64,000 bases of DNA from JACCZX01 sp963786295 (GTDB taxonomy: Bacteria; Pseudomonadota; Gammaproteobacteria; Burkholderiales; Burkholderiaceae_F), in NCBI GenBank assembly GCA_963786295.1, contig CAWAYV010000011.1:95406-159405 (forward strand), given 5' to 3'. Shown piece after piece: positions 18,974 through 27,467 of this stretch (positions are counted from its first letter, which is position 1; every line of letters starts with the position of its first letter). A program made the translations under genes and the position numbers. The notes beneath the pieces are model-generated. The model was not told the DNA's origin. It worked only from the letters and a program-made list of their open reading frames with translations, and ran no database searches.

Positions 18974-20067
18974 TGATTGATCGCCTGGGTCCACGGCCCA
19001 ACCTCACCGTCATTCGAGAAGATGTGCGCGCGATCCAGGCGTACCCGGTGCCCAGTGCGGTCGGGTTTGTAAAACTTGACGCGATGGAAAATCCCTTTTC
19101 GCTGCCTGAAGGGTTGCAGCAGCAGCTGGGTGAGCGGCTTGGAAAACTGGCGCTGAATCGGTATCCGCTTTCGGACCCGCGGGGGTTCAAGGAGCGGCTA
19201 GGCAAAGCGGTCGGTCTGCCGCCCGGAATGCAGTTAATGCTCGGCAACGGTTCCGATGAGCTGATCCACTTGATCATTCTGGCGTGCGCCAAGCCGGGTA
19301 CGACGGTGCTCGCGCCGGCGCCGAGCTTTGTGATGTACGAGATGTCTGCGCGCTTCGATCATTGCAACTATGTGGGCGTGCCGCTGAAGGAAAACTTCGC
19401 GCTTGATGCGGAGGGAATGCTCAAAGCCATCGCTGAGCACCAACCCGCCGTCGTTTTCATCGCCTATCCGAACAACCCGACGGGAAATCTGTTCGATCGC
19501 ACTGCGATCGAAGCGATTTTGCGCACCGCGCCTGGCATCGTTGTGATCGACGAAGCGTATCTGCCGTTTGCGCAGGATACGTGGATGCCGCTGCTGAAAA
19601 GGACACCGAATTTGCTGGTGCTGCGCACGTTATCGAAGCTGGGACTGGCCGGCATCCGGCTCGGTTATCTGGCGGCCGACGGCGATTGGATCGAGCAATT
19701 CGAGAAGCTACGTCCGCCCTATAACGTCAACGTATTGACACTCGCTGCGGCCGATTTGATGCTCGAAAACATGTCGATCCTCGATGCGCAAGCGGGCGCA
19801 CTGCGCAGTGAGCGCGGCAAGCTGCTCAGTCAGTTGCAGGCGACACCGGGTGTGCGCGCGTTTGATTCGGCGGCAAACTTCATTCTGTTTCGCGTTGCGA
19901 ACGCCGACGCCGTATTTGCCGCGTTGAAGCAGCGCGGGGTGCTTATCAAGAACGTCGCGTCAAGTCACCCGCTGCTCGCTGGCTGTCTGCGCGTTACAGT
20001 AGGCACTGTCTCTGAAAACGAAATGTTCTTGAAGGCGTTGCGAGCGTCGCTCGGTAGCGGACAATGA
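18973..20067 (+). CDS. hisC: Histidinol-phosphate aminotransferase
   Basis: 364 residues, class II PLP aminotransferase. The PLP lysine lies in LRTLSKLGLAGIRLGYL; YPNNPTGN and VIDEAYLPFA contact the cofactor; KLDAMENPF near the start is typical of HisC. It converts imidazole-acetol phosphate to histidinol phosphate. ATGA overlap with hisB. Confidence 0.96.
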   Translation: MIDRLGPRPNLTVIREDVRAIQAYPVPSAVGFVKLDAMENPFSLPEGLQQQLGERLGKLALNRYPLSDPRGFKERLGKAVGLPPGMQLMLGNGSDELIHLIILACAKPGTTVLAPAPSFVMYEMSARFDHCNYVGVPLKENFALDAEGMLKAIAEHQPAVVFIAYPNNPTGNLFDRTAIEAILRTAPGIVVIDEAYLPFAQDTWMPLLKRTPNLLVLRTLSKLGLAGIRLGYLAADGDWIEQFEKLRPPYNVNVLTLAAADLMLENMSILDAQAGALRSERGKLLSQLQATPGVRAFDSAANFILFRVANADAVFAALKQRGVLIKNVASSHPLLAGCLRVTVGTVSENEMFLKALRASLGSGQ

Positions 20068-20669
20068 GCACCATGGCCGTCAATTCTCGCCGCGCCGAGG
20101 TCGAGCGCAACACCAAGGAAACGCAGATCCGAGTGGCTGTCGATCTCGACGGAAGCGGCACCAGCCGGCTCGCGACCGGTATCGGTTTTTTTGATCACAT
20201 GCTGGAACAAATCGCGCGGCACGGTGCGATCGACCTGACGATCGAAGCGCGTGGCGATCTGCATATCGATGGTCATCACACCGTTGAGGATGTCGGCATC
20301 GCATTCGGGCAGGCGCTGGCGAAGGCGCTGGGGGATAAGGCAGGCATCCGACGCTATGGGCACGCCTATGTGCCGCTCGATGAAGCGCTATCGCGCGTCG
20401 TGATCGATCTGTCGGGCCGGCCCGGACTCGAATGGCACGTACCGTTTACGCGCGCGATGATCGGCGGGTTCGATGTCGACCTGACGCATGAGTTTTTCCA
20501 GGGCTTTTCCAATCATGCGCTGGCGACGGTGCACATCGACAATCTGCGCGGCGACAACTCGCATCATCAATGCGAGACGGTGTTCAAGGCGTTCGCGCGA
20601 GCGCTGCGCATGGCAGTCGAGCACGATCCGCGCGCGACCGGAGTACCTTCGACCAAGGGATCGCTCTGA
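20064..20669 (+). CDS. hisB: Imidazoleglycerol-phosphate dehydratase
   Basis: 201 residues, monofunctional: no HisN phosphatase domain is present. Metal-binding histidine motifs are visible in GFFDHMLEQIARHG, DGHHTVEDVGIAFGQA and SHHQCETVFKAFARAL. Start ATG 20064 overlaps the hisC stop. Confidence 0.96.
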   Translation: MSTMAVNSRRAEVERNTKETQIRVAVDLDGSGTSRLATGIGFFDHMLEQIARHGAIDLTIEARGDLHIDGHHTVEDVGIAFGQALAKALGDKAGIRRYGHAYVPLDEALSRVVIDLSGRPGLEWHVPFTRAMIGGFDVDLTHEFFQGFSNHALATVHIDNLRGDNSHHQCETVFKAFARALRMAVEHDPRATGVPSTKGSL

Positions 20670-21293
20670 TCGCTGTCGTTGATTACGGGATGGGCAATCT
20701 GCGTTCGGTTGCCAAGGCTATCGAGCATGTCGCGCCGCACGAGCGAGTCGAGGTCACGTCGGACCCCGCGGTGGTGCTTGGCGCCGCCCGCGTCGTGTTC
20801 CCAGGGCAGGGCGCGATGCCCGATTGCATGCGGTATCTACGTGAGTCGGGATTGGAGCAAGCCGTGCGCGATGCGGCGCAGACGCAAGCCGTTGCTTGCG
20901 GTTTGTATCGGCGAACAGATGCTGTTCGATCGCAGCGAGGAGGGCGATACGCCTGGACTTGGACTGTTTAGCGGCGACGTGGTCCGGTTTTTGCCCGACA
21001 TGCCAGGGTCAAACGGTCGGCTGAAGGTGCCGCACATGGGATGGAATCGCGTCCGGCAGAGCAAGCCGCATGCACTGTGGAACGGGATCGACGATCAAAG
21101 TTGGTTCTATTTCGTCCACAGCTACTACGTCGCCCCCCGTGAAAAGGAGCTGATTACAGGGGAAACTACATACGGCGGCACCTTTACCTGCGCCGTTGCG
21201 AGAGATAATATTTTTGCCACCCAGTTTCATCCGGAAAAAAGCGCCGCGGCCGGCCTACGCATCTACGAAAACTTCACGCGCTGGAACCCTTGA
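20669..21293 (+). CDS. hisH: Imidazole glycerol phosphate synthase, glutaminase subunit, frame broken
   Basis: The first part (AVVDYGMGNLRSVAKAIEH) runs in one frame to about 20884. The catalytic-Cys part (KPLLAVCIGEQMLF) and the rest, including FATQFHPEKSAAAGL, lie one base on. Deleting C at 20885 restores DAAQTKPLLAVCIG and a normal 200-residue HisH. The start is also unclear: the conserved N-terminus follows directly on the hisB stop, and the only in-frame codons there are CTG 20666 and ATC 20669. HisH releases ammonia from glutamine for HisF. Confidence 0.9.
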
Positions 21294-21333
21294 GCGTTCG
21301 CCGCTCAGAGGTAGGCTTCTTCGCGCAGCCCCC

Positions 21334-22078
21334 ATGCTGCTGTATCCCGGCCATTGATCTGAAAGACGGACGCTGTGTGCGTTTGCGTCAGGGCAACATG
21401 GACGCCGATGTCAGCGTGTTCTCCGAGGATCCGGTGGCGATGGCGCGCCACTGGCGCGACCAGGGCGCGCGACGTCTGCATATCGTCGATCTAAACGGTG
21501 CGCGCTCGGGCCGGCCGGTTAACGAACCGGTGATCAAGAAAATCGTCAAGGCGGTCGGCGAGGAGCTGCCGGTGCAATTGGGCGGCGGCCTGCGGGATCT
21601 CGATATCGTCGAGCGCTACATTGACGACGGCGTCAGCTTTGTCGTGATTGGCACTGCCGCGGTGAAGAACCCGGGTTTCCTGCACGACGCGTGCAGCGCT
21701 TTCGGCGGGCATGTGATCGTCGCCCTCGATGCGAAAGGCGGCAAGGTCGCGACCGATGGCTGGAGCAAGCTGACCGGACACGATGTGACCGATCTTGCGC
21801 TGAAGTTCGAGGACTACGGCCTCGAAGCGATCATCTACACCGACATCGGACGCGACGGCATGATGACCGGAGTCAACATCGAAGCGACCGCCGAACTGGC
21901 GCGGCACGTGAAGATTCCGGTCTTTGCCAGCGGCGGGGTCGCCACTCTGGCGGACATCGAGCAACTGTGCGCGATGGAAGAAGAGGGCGTCGAAGGTGTC
22001 GTTCTCGGCCGCTCGCTGTATGAAGGCGCGATCGACTTCAAGGCAGCGCAGGAACGCGCCGACGCCTTAACGGCCTAG
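21334..22078 (+). CDS. hisA: Phosphoribosylformimino-ribonucleotide isomerase HisA, start disrupted
   Basis: TIM-barrel isomerase with the catalytic Asp motifs PAIDLKDGRCVRLRQG and YTDIGRDGMMTGVN. The uninterrupted frame extends back to a TTG at 21290 through an unrelated Cys-rich stretch. If T at 21343 is removed, ATG 21334 reads M-L-L-I-P-A-I-D, the standard HisA N-terminus, so 21334 is the likely true start, displaced by a one-base insertion. The mature protein would have 247 residues, as usual. Confidence 0.93.
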
Positions 22079-22086
22079 CCAGACCC

Positions 22087-23031
22087 TTACTTCCACAGAT
22101 CGACGCTGTGCCCGCTGGCGCGCAACCGCTCGGCACGCGCTTGGACGAATCGCTGAAAGCTCGGCTCTTTGCGATAGGCGCCACTCGAGACGTATTCGAG
22201 CGCAGAAGCCAGGTGAAACGGCCGCGTGTACGACTCGACGCGAAAGACCTCGCCGTTTGCATCAAAGAACACCCAAGTCGGCGCGTAAACAATTTTCAGT
22301 TGCTGCGCCCATACATCGACGGTCGTTTTGTGGCCGACCGGCGTAATCACTTCGCGGGCGTCGCTCGGCGTCAAGCGCGCGATATCGAATTTGGGCAGCA
22401 ACTCAGCGACTTCCTTGCGCCGAAAAGCTTCGCGGTGCAGTTCTTCGCAGCTGGAACAGTGCGTGCGCTCGAACAGCACCGCCAAAGGTCGAGCGCCTGC
22501 ATGCCTCGTCAGCCGATAGGGCGGCTTGAGGAAAAAAGGCTCGTCGTGCAACGTCGCACTCGCCGGTTCCGCTGCCACGCGCTGCATATAGTCGGCAAAC
22601 GGTTGCTTCGTTTCGAGCCGGTCGGCGGCGTAGTGCAGTGCCGCCGCCATCCGCGGCGGTGACTGATAGCCGTTCAGCCGCGCGATAACCTCGGCCTTTT
22701 CGTTGAACAGCAGCAGCGTCGGCGTGAATTGCACCTTTAGATGCACGCCGAGCTGCTTCTCGGTCATCTTGCGGCCGTCGACCCAGGTGATCTCGCGATC
22801 GCCCCACAGATTGAGCGCGATCGGCAAGAATCGATGCCGCGCCAGATCGACGACCCGAGTCTCAGTGAACGTGGTCTGCATCAACAGCTTGCAGTAGGGA
22901 CAGCCGTCCTGGCCGAAGTAGACCAGCAGCCGCTTGCCCTGTGCGCGTGCTTCGCGCACGTCTTCGCGGAAGTCGAGAAACGTCTCGACAAACCAGGGCG
23001 GAAGCTCGATTGCGTGCGGTGATGGCTGCAT
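22087..23031 (-). CDS. Protein with two thioredoxin-fold domains, inserted in reverse inside the his operon
   Basis: 314 residues without an obvious signal peptide. The first thioredoxin-like domain (about residues 20-140) has FGQDGCPYCKLLMQTTF, a CxxC site, and FTPTLLLFNEKAEVIARLNGY with the cis-Pro. The second (about 185-300) has LFERTHCSSCEELHREAF, also CxxC, and YAPTWVFFDANGEVFRVESY. This resembles SoxW/DsbD-gamma-like 'thioredoxin fold domain' proteins. It runs against hisA and hisF, ends 9 bp from the hisA stop, and starts 80 bp from the hisF ATG. Substrate unknown. Confidence 0.85.
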   Translation of the reverse strand: MQPSPHAIELPPWFVETFLDFREDVREARAQGKRLLVYFGQDGCPYCKLLMQTTFTETRVVDLARHRFLPIALNLWGDREITWVDGRKMTEKQLGVHLKVQFTPTLLLFNEKAEVIARLNGYQSPPRMAAALHYAADRLETKQPFADYMQRVAAEPASATLHDEPFFLKPPYRLTRHAGARPLAVLFERTHCSSCEELHREAFRRKEVAELLPKFDIARLTPSDAREVITPVGHKTTVDVWAQQLKIVYAPTWVFFDANGEVFRVESYTRPFHLASALEYVSSGAYRKEPSFQRFVQARAERLRASGHSVDLWK

Positions 23032-23111
23032 GTTCTGTAGGTTGCTCGCGCGACGCTACTCGCGCAATCGCAATGCGTTACATTGTCCAAAGACCGATTG
23101 CACTTAACGAT

Positions 23112-23910
23112 ATGCTGGCCAAGCGCATCATTCCCTGCCTCGACGTCAACGCGGGACGCGTGGTGAAGGGCGTCAACTTCGTCAGCCTGCGAGACGCTGG
23201 CGACCCCGTCGAGGTCGCGCGCCGGTACGACGCTGAGGGTGCCGACGAGCTGACGTTTCTCGACATCACCGCCAGCTCGGACCAGCGCGACATTATCGTG
23301 GAGGTAATCGAGGCCGTCGCGAATCAGGTATTCATTCCGCTGACCGTCGGCGGCGGCGTGCGCAAGGTCGACGACGTGCGGCGGTTGCTGAACGCGGGCG
23401 CCGACAAGATTTCGATCAACACGGCCGCGGTGCAGACTCCACGGCTGGTCGCCGATGCCAGCGCGCGCTTTGGCGTCGCAGTGCATCGTGGTGGCCATCG
23501 ACGCGCGCCGTCGCGTCGACTCCGAACCCGATGCCAGGCGAGGACCGGAGGCCTCTGGCTGGGAGGTCTTCACGCACGGCGGTCGGACGGCGACCGGGCT
23601 CGATGCAGTCGATTGGGCGCGCGAGGTGGTTGAGCTCGGCGCAGGCGAGATTCTGCTGACGAGCATGGATCGCGATGGAACCAAACTTGGCTTCGATCTT
23701 GAGCTGACGCGCGCGGTGGCCGATGCGGTTTCAGTGCCGGTGATCGCATCAGGGGGCGTTGGCAGCCTGCAGGATCTAGCCGACGGCGTGCTGACCGGAC
23801 GTGCCGATGCGGTGCTGGCCGCGTCTATCTTTCACTACGGCGAGTTCACCCTTCAGCAGGCCAAGCAGCACATGGCTAGCTGCGGCATTCCGATGAGGCT
23901 AGTTCAGTGA
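23112..23910 (+). CDS. hisF: Imidazole glycerol phosphate synthase, cyclase subunit, frame broken
   Basis: Start ATG 23112 gives MLAKRIIPCLDVNAGRVVKG with the first catalytic Asp; the second is in LTSMDRDGTKLGFD. The frame changes at 23475: removal of one G there gives DASARFG-SQCIVVAIDARR, a perfect family match, and a protein of about 265 residues. HisF joins ammonia from HisH to PRFAR, giving IGP and AICAR. Because the preceding gene is reversed, hisF probably has its own promoter in 23032-23111. The last three codons and the stop lie within an inverted-repeat arm. Confidence 0.93.
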
Positions 23911-24092
23911 AACCGCCGAAATGCACACCCGCTCGTCCGCGCCTCGCCATGCGGGGCGTCGTTGCAAATGCTCGCCATAGTTCCCGCTATGTCTGCGCTT
24001 TGCGCCTAGCCCAAGGCGGGGAAGACAGGGGCCCGCCCTGTCTTGGGCCGCTGCACGGCCGCTCGGGTGCGATTTGACGGTTTCACTGAACT
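23901..24092 (+). repeat. Structured element with 15-bp perfect inverted-repeat ends between hisF and hisI
   Basis: AGTTCAGTGAAACCG at 23901-23915 is repeated as its exact reverse complement at 24078-24092. The similarity continues imperfectly inwards (AAATGCACACCCG against AAATCGCACCCG in reverse). Inside are further hairpins: CATAG/CTATG near 23974-23991, and AAGACAGGG/CCCTGTCTT near 24020-24043. The left arm supplies the hisF stop codon and the right arm ends one base before the hisI ATG. It looks like a miniature inverted-repeat element, or a strong RNA structure in the his transcript. No flanking target duplication is visible. Confidence 0.75.
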
Positions 24093-24093
24093 C

Positions 24094-24489
24094 ATGACCT
24101 GGCTGGATGACGTGCGGTTCAATGCCGACGGGCTGGTGACCGTGATCGCGCAGGACGCAAGCAGCGCGCGAGTGCTGATGGTCGCGTGGGCGAATAGGGA
24201 GGCGCTGGTTGAAACGGCGGCATCCGGCCGCGCTGTGTACTGGTCGCGGTCGCGCAAGCGGTTATGGCGCAAGGGCGAAGAATCGGGCCATACCCAGCGC
24301 GTGCTGGAAATTCGTCTCGATTGCGACGGCGACGTCGTGTTGTACGCTGTCGAGCAGGCTGGCGGCATCGCCTGCCACACGGGCAGAGAAAGCTGTTTTT
24401 TTCGCCGGCTCGACGGCGAACAGTGGCAAACGATCGACCCGGTGCTGAAAGATCCGGAATTGATCTATGTAGCAAATGACGGCAAATGA
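24094..24489 (+). CDS. hisI: Phosphoribosyl-AMP cyclohydrolase
   Basis: 131 residues from ATG 24094. HisI signatures are present: VLMVAWANREALVET, YWSRSRKRLWRKGEESGHTQ and the metal-binding CDGDVVLYAVEQAGGIACHTGRESCFF, cited in part. It opens the purine ring of PR-AMP. Separate from HisE, as in most Betaproteobacteria; its end overlaps hisE by ATGA. Confidence 0.95.
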   Translation: MTWLDDVRFNADGLVTVIAQDASSARVLMVAWANREALVETAASGRAVYWSRSRKRLWRKGEESGHTQRVLEIRLDCDGDVVLYAVEQAGGIACHTGRESCFFRRLDGEQWQTIDPVLKDPELIYVANDGK

Positions 24490-24821
24490 GTGACGCCATA
24501 TTGAAGCACCTGGCCGACGTGATCGACTCACGCAAAGGAGGCGATACGGCCGAGTCGTACGTTGCGCGCTTGTTCGCGCTGGGCGAGGACGCCATCTTGA
24601 AAAAGATCGGCGAAGAAGCCACCGAAGCGGTGCTGGCCGCCAAGGACGGTGAGCGCGAACGCATCGTGTCCGAAACCGCAGACCTGTGGTTTCACTGCAT
24701 GGTCATGCTTTCGCATTACGGCCTGCGACCCGAAAACGTGCTGGACGAGCTATCCCGGCGCGCAGGAACGTCTGGCATCGAGGAAAAGGCGCTGCGCAAG
24801 GCACTTGCTAGAGGTCTGTGA
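24486..24821 (+). CDS. hisE: Phosphoribosyl-ATP pyrophosphatase
   Basis: 111 residues of the all-alpha MazG-like HisE fold. Acidic metal-binding residues lie in KKIGEEATEAVLAAKDG and VSETADLWFHCMVML. It hydrolyses PR-ATP to PR-AMP. Last of the his genes here; the HIT gene follows after 3 bp. Confidence 0.95.
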   Translation: MSDAILKHLADVIDSRKGGDTAESYVARLFALGEDAILKKIGEEATEAVLAAKDGERERIVSETADLWFHCMVMLSHYGLRPENVLDELSRRAGTSGIEEKALRKALARGL

Positions 24822-24824
24822 TCG

Positions 24825-25169
24825 ATGAGCGCTGAGAATTGCCTGTTCTGCCGCATCGGTCGTGGCGAGATACCGAGCAAGAAGGTCTTTGAGGATGACA
24901 GCGTCTTGGCATTCCAAGATATCCATCCGGCCGCCCCGGTGCACTTTTTGATAATGCCGAAGTCTCACGTGGATTCGCTGCTTACCTCCGGACCGGAACA
25001 CGAGGCAGTGTTGGGTAAAATGGTTTCCCTTGCGCCGCGCCTCGCGAAAGAACAGGGCTGCGACAACGGCTTTCGGCTCGTGATCAATAACGGTCCGGAC
25101 GGCGGGCAGGAGGTTAATCACTTGCACATCCACATCCTGGGCGGACCGCGCCCGTGGAAACGTCTGTAG
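24825..25169 (+). CDS. HIT-family (HinT-like) nucleotide hydrolase
   Basis: 114 residues with the histidine-triad motif HLHIHIL near the C-terminus and the N-terminal CLFCRIGRGEIPSKKVFEDD. HinT-type proteins hydrolyse purine nucleoside phosphoramidates. Placement between hisE and tatA is the standard betaproteobacterial order. Confidence 0.94.
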   Translation: MSAENCLFCRIGRGEIPSKKVFEDDSVLAFQDIHPAAPVHFLIMPKSHVDSLLTSGPEHEAVLGKMVSLAPRLAKEQGCDNGFRLVINNGPDGGQEVNHLHIHILGGPRPWKRL

Positions 25170-25178
25170 GAGTACGAA

Positions 25179-25415
25179 ATGGGCTCATTTTCGATCTGGC
25201 ACTGGTTGATCGTTTTGCTGGTGATCATCCTGATCTTTGGTACCGCCAAGCTGAAGAACATCGGCAAGGACATGGGCGGCGCGATCAAGGGATTCAAGGA
25301 AGGCATGAAGGAGGGCACCGACGACGTCGCCAGCAAGGTCGACGACCGGCGCCAGGTCCCGGGCCAGACGATCGACGTGCAAGCCAAGGAAAAAGGTCCG
25401 GCGTCCAACGTCTAG
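25179..25415 (+). CDS. tatA: Twin-arginine translocase subunit TatA
   Basis: 78 residues: one N-terminal membrane helix (WHWLIVLLVIILIFGTAKL), then the amphipathic helix KNIGKDMGGAIKGFKEGM and a charged tail. TatA oligomers form the pathway for folded proteins, which here would include the Rieske protein encoded at 29357. Confidence 0.95.
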   Translation: MGSFSIWHWLIVLLVIILIFGTAKLKNIGKDMGGAIKGFKEGMKEGTDDVASKVDDRRQVPGQTIDVQAKEKGPASNV

Positions 25416-25470
25416 CCTCCAGCCCATGTCGGGCGGGTTTAGATGAAGCGCCCGACCCTCGACTACCTCG

Positions 25471-26001
25471 ATGTTCGATTTCAGTTTCGGTGAGCTTGCC
25501 GTTATCGGCGCCGTGGCGCTGGTCGTGCTTGGCCCTGAGCGGTTACCGCGCGTGGCGCGCACGGTTGGCGAATGGGCCGGCAAGGCGCAGCGCTACGTGG
25601 CGCAGGTCAAGGCGGATATCAACCGCGAAGTCGAACTCGCGGATTTGAAGAAACTTCAGGACGAAGCGCGAGATGTGGCGCGCTCGATCGAATCGACGGT
25701 GCAAGGGAACATTTCAAGCCTGCAGGCGGGTATCGATTCGACGGTCAAGAGCCTGAATACCGGGTTTGACGATCCAGCGACCGCGACGAGCTCGACACCG
25801 ACCGATTATTCGTGGGAGGGCACCGGCGAGGCATGGGTGAATCGGCGCTTTGAGCGTCGCTTCAAGCCCGGTCCGACCATCTATGAGTTGAGCGAAGAGA
25901 TCACGAGATTAAAGCGTCAGCTGGCCATGCCCGACGTGCCGGCCCCCCGCCATAAGCGAGCGCCGCGCGCGCGCGTCAACAGGCCCCGCATCCGGCGCTA
26001 A
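25471..26001 (+). CDS. tatB: Twin-arginine translocase subunit TatB
   Basis: 176 residues: FDFSFGELAVIGAVALVVLGPERLP is the TatB membrane helix and hinge (quoted only to show the GPERLP motif), followed by a long helical region and a basic Pro/Arg-rich C-terminus. TatB with TatC recognises twin-arginine signal peptides. Confidence 0.94.
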   Translation: MFDFSFGELAVIGAVALVVLGPERLPRVARTVGEWAGKAQRYVAQVKADINREVELADLKKLQDEARDVARSIESTVQGNISSLQAGIDSTVKSLNTGFDDPATATSSTPTDYSWEGTGEAWVNRRFERRFKPGPTIYELSEEITRLKRQLAMPDVPAPRHKRAPRARVNRPRIRR

Positions 26002-26003
26002 GA

Positions 26004-26782
26004 ATGTCAGCCGAAACCGAAGAAGCGGCTCCCGAACAGAGTTTCCTGTCTCATCTGGTCGAACTGCGGCAGCGCATTGTTCGTGCGGCCATCGCCATTG
26101 TCATCGTCTTCATTCCGATGGCGTTCTTCATGCAGCAGATTTTCGACTTTCTGTCGCGGCCGATGATGGCGGCGCTGCCGGTAGGCGCGAAGCTACTCGC
26201 CACCGGCGTCATTACACCCTTCATGGTGCCGCTGAAAGTCACGCTTGTTCGGTGCGTTCCTGGTCGCGCTGCCGTACGTGCTGTGGCAGGTCTGGGCGTT
26301 CGTTGCGCCCGGGACTCTATCGGCATGAGAAACGGCTGGCCGGGCCGCTGATCGCTTCCAGCGTGCTGATGTTTTTTGCCGGTATGGCGTATTGCTACTT
26401 CGTCGTGTTCGGCTTCGTGTTCAAGTTCATCGCCGGCTTCGCGCCGGCGTCGGTTGCCGTTTCGCCCGACATCGAAGCGTATTTCAGCTTTGTAATGAGC
26501 CTTTTTATCGCGTTCGGCTTGACCTTCGAAGTGCCAATCGTCGTGGTGCTGCTGGTGCGCTTCGGCATCGCGAGCATCGACAAGCTGAAAAAAGCGCGCC
26601 CTTATGTGATCGTCGGCGCGTTCATCATCGCGGCGATCTTCACACCGCCCGACGTGCTGTCGCAGCTACTGTTGGCGATTCCGTTGTGCGTCTTGTACGA
26701 GCTGGGAATCTTCATCGCCCGCTTCGTCGGCGCACCGAAAGCGGCCGAGGAGACCGCACCGCAGCAAGCGTCGTCAACATGA
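26004..26782 (+). CDS. tatC: Twin-arginine translocase subunit TatC, frame broken twice
   Basis: The N-terminal part (SFLSHLVELRQRIVRAAIAI) is in one frame up to about 26246. The FGAFLVALPYVLWQVWAFVAPG stretch is one base on, and LYRHEKRL to the end is one base further. Removing G at 26247 and A at 26314 gives a continuous six-helix TatC of about 258 residues. The conserved Glu of the N-terminal cytoplasmic loop (HLVELR) is present. TatC binds the twin-arginine signal. Its stop overlaps the next ATG (ATGA). Confidence 0.92.
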
Positions 26783-27441
26783 CGCGACTCGCGTTGCTGT
26801 GGTTGGCCTTGGCGCTCGCGTGCGGCAGCGCCGGCGCAAGCCGGCAGCAGATCGTTCCCGATGACGACGTTGACGTAGCCGCCGGCTGGAACGCCTATCG
26901 CGCGAGCGATCAAGCGCGTGCATTAACGCACTACCGTAGAGCTGCAGATCGCAACAATCGCGTCGCGCAATTCAATCTTGCGATCATGCTGCTCGCGGGA
27001 GAAGGAACGACGGCCGATCCCTGGTCGGGAGTCGCGTGGCTGCGCAAATCGGCGGAACTCGGTTTTGCGCGGGCGCAGTTTGCGCTGGCGCTGCTGCATG
27101 AAAAGGGCGAGCACGTCACGCGGTCGCAGGAAGAAGCCACCGCGTGGTTCCGCAGGGCCGCCGAGCAGAATCATCTTGAAGCGCAGGTCGCGTTGGCTAC
27201 CCAGTACTTTCTCGGTCGCGGCGCGCCGCGCGACTTCAAGCAAGCTGCGCAATGGTACGAGCGCGCGGCGGACCAGGGAGACGAAGCGTCCGCGTACATC
27301 ATCGCCAGCCTTTATGAAAAGGGCGAGGGCGTCGAGCAGGACTATCCGCGCGCCTTGTACTACTACAGCCGAGCCGCCAGTGGCGGCGAGCCCGCTGCGC
27401 TGATGAAGGCGCGGGAGATGCGCGACAAACTACCGCGGTAG
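26779..27441 (+). CDS. Secreted Sel1-repeat protein
   Basis: 220 residues from ATG 26779, which overlaps the tatC stop. A signal peptide (LALLWLALALACGSAGA) is followed by at least four Sel1/TPR-like repeats, for example AQFNLAIMLLAGEG, AQFALALLHEKGE, AQVALATQYFLGRGAPRD and SAYIIASLYEKGEGVEQD. Sel1 repeats mediate protein contacts in the periplasm; no specific role can be read from the sequence. Ends 13 bp before the convergent degQ gene. Confidence 0.88.
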   Translation: MTRLALLWLALALACGSAGASRQQIVPDDDVDVAAGWNAYRASDQARALTHYRRAADRNNRVAQFNLAIMLLAGEGTTADPWSGVAWLRKSAELGFARAQFALALLHEKGEHVTRSQEEATAWFRRAAEQNHLEAQVALATQYFLGRGAPRDFKQAAQWYERAADQGDEASAYIIASLYEKGEGVEQDYPRALYYYSRAASGGEPAALMKAREMRDKLPR

Positions 27442-27443
27442 GT

Positions 27444-27467
27444 CGCGCTCTATTTACCGCGAGCGCG
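27444..27467. terminator. Hairpin between convergent genes
   Basis: CGCGCTC at 27444-27450 pairs with GAGCGCG at 27461-27467, with a 10-base loop. It lies between the Sel1 gene stop and the convergent degQ stop, overlapping the latter. There is no T-run of note, so termination is inferred from position. Confidence 0.4.

Noticed and set aside
22108..22662. Plus-strand 184-residue protein between hisA and hisF
   Set aside because: It is antisense to the double-thioredoxin gene, which has clear CxxC motifs and family sequence on the minus strand.
26252..26782. Separate short membrane-protein gene after tatC
   Set aside because: Its sequence is the C-terminal two thirds of TatC in a shifted frame.
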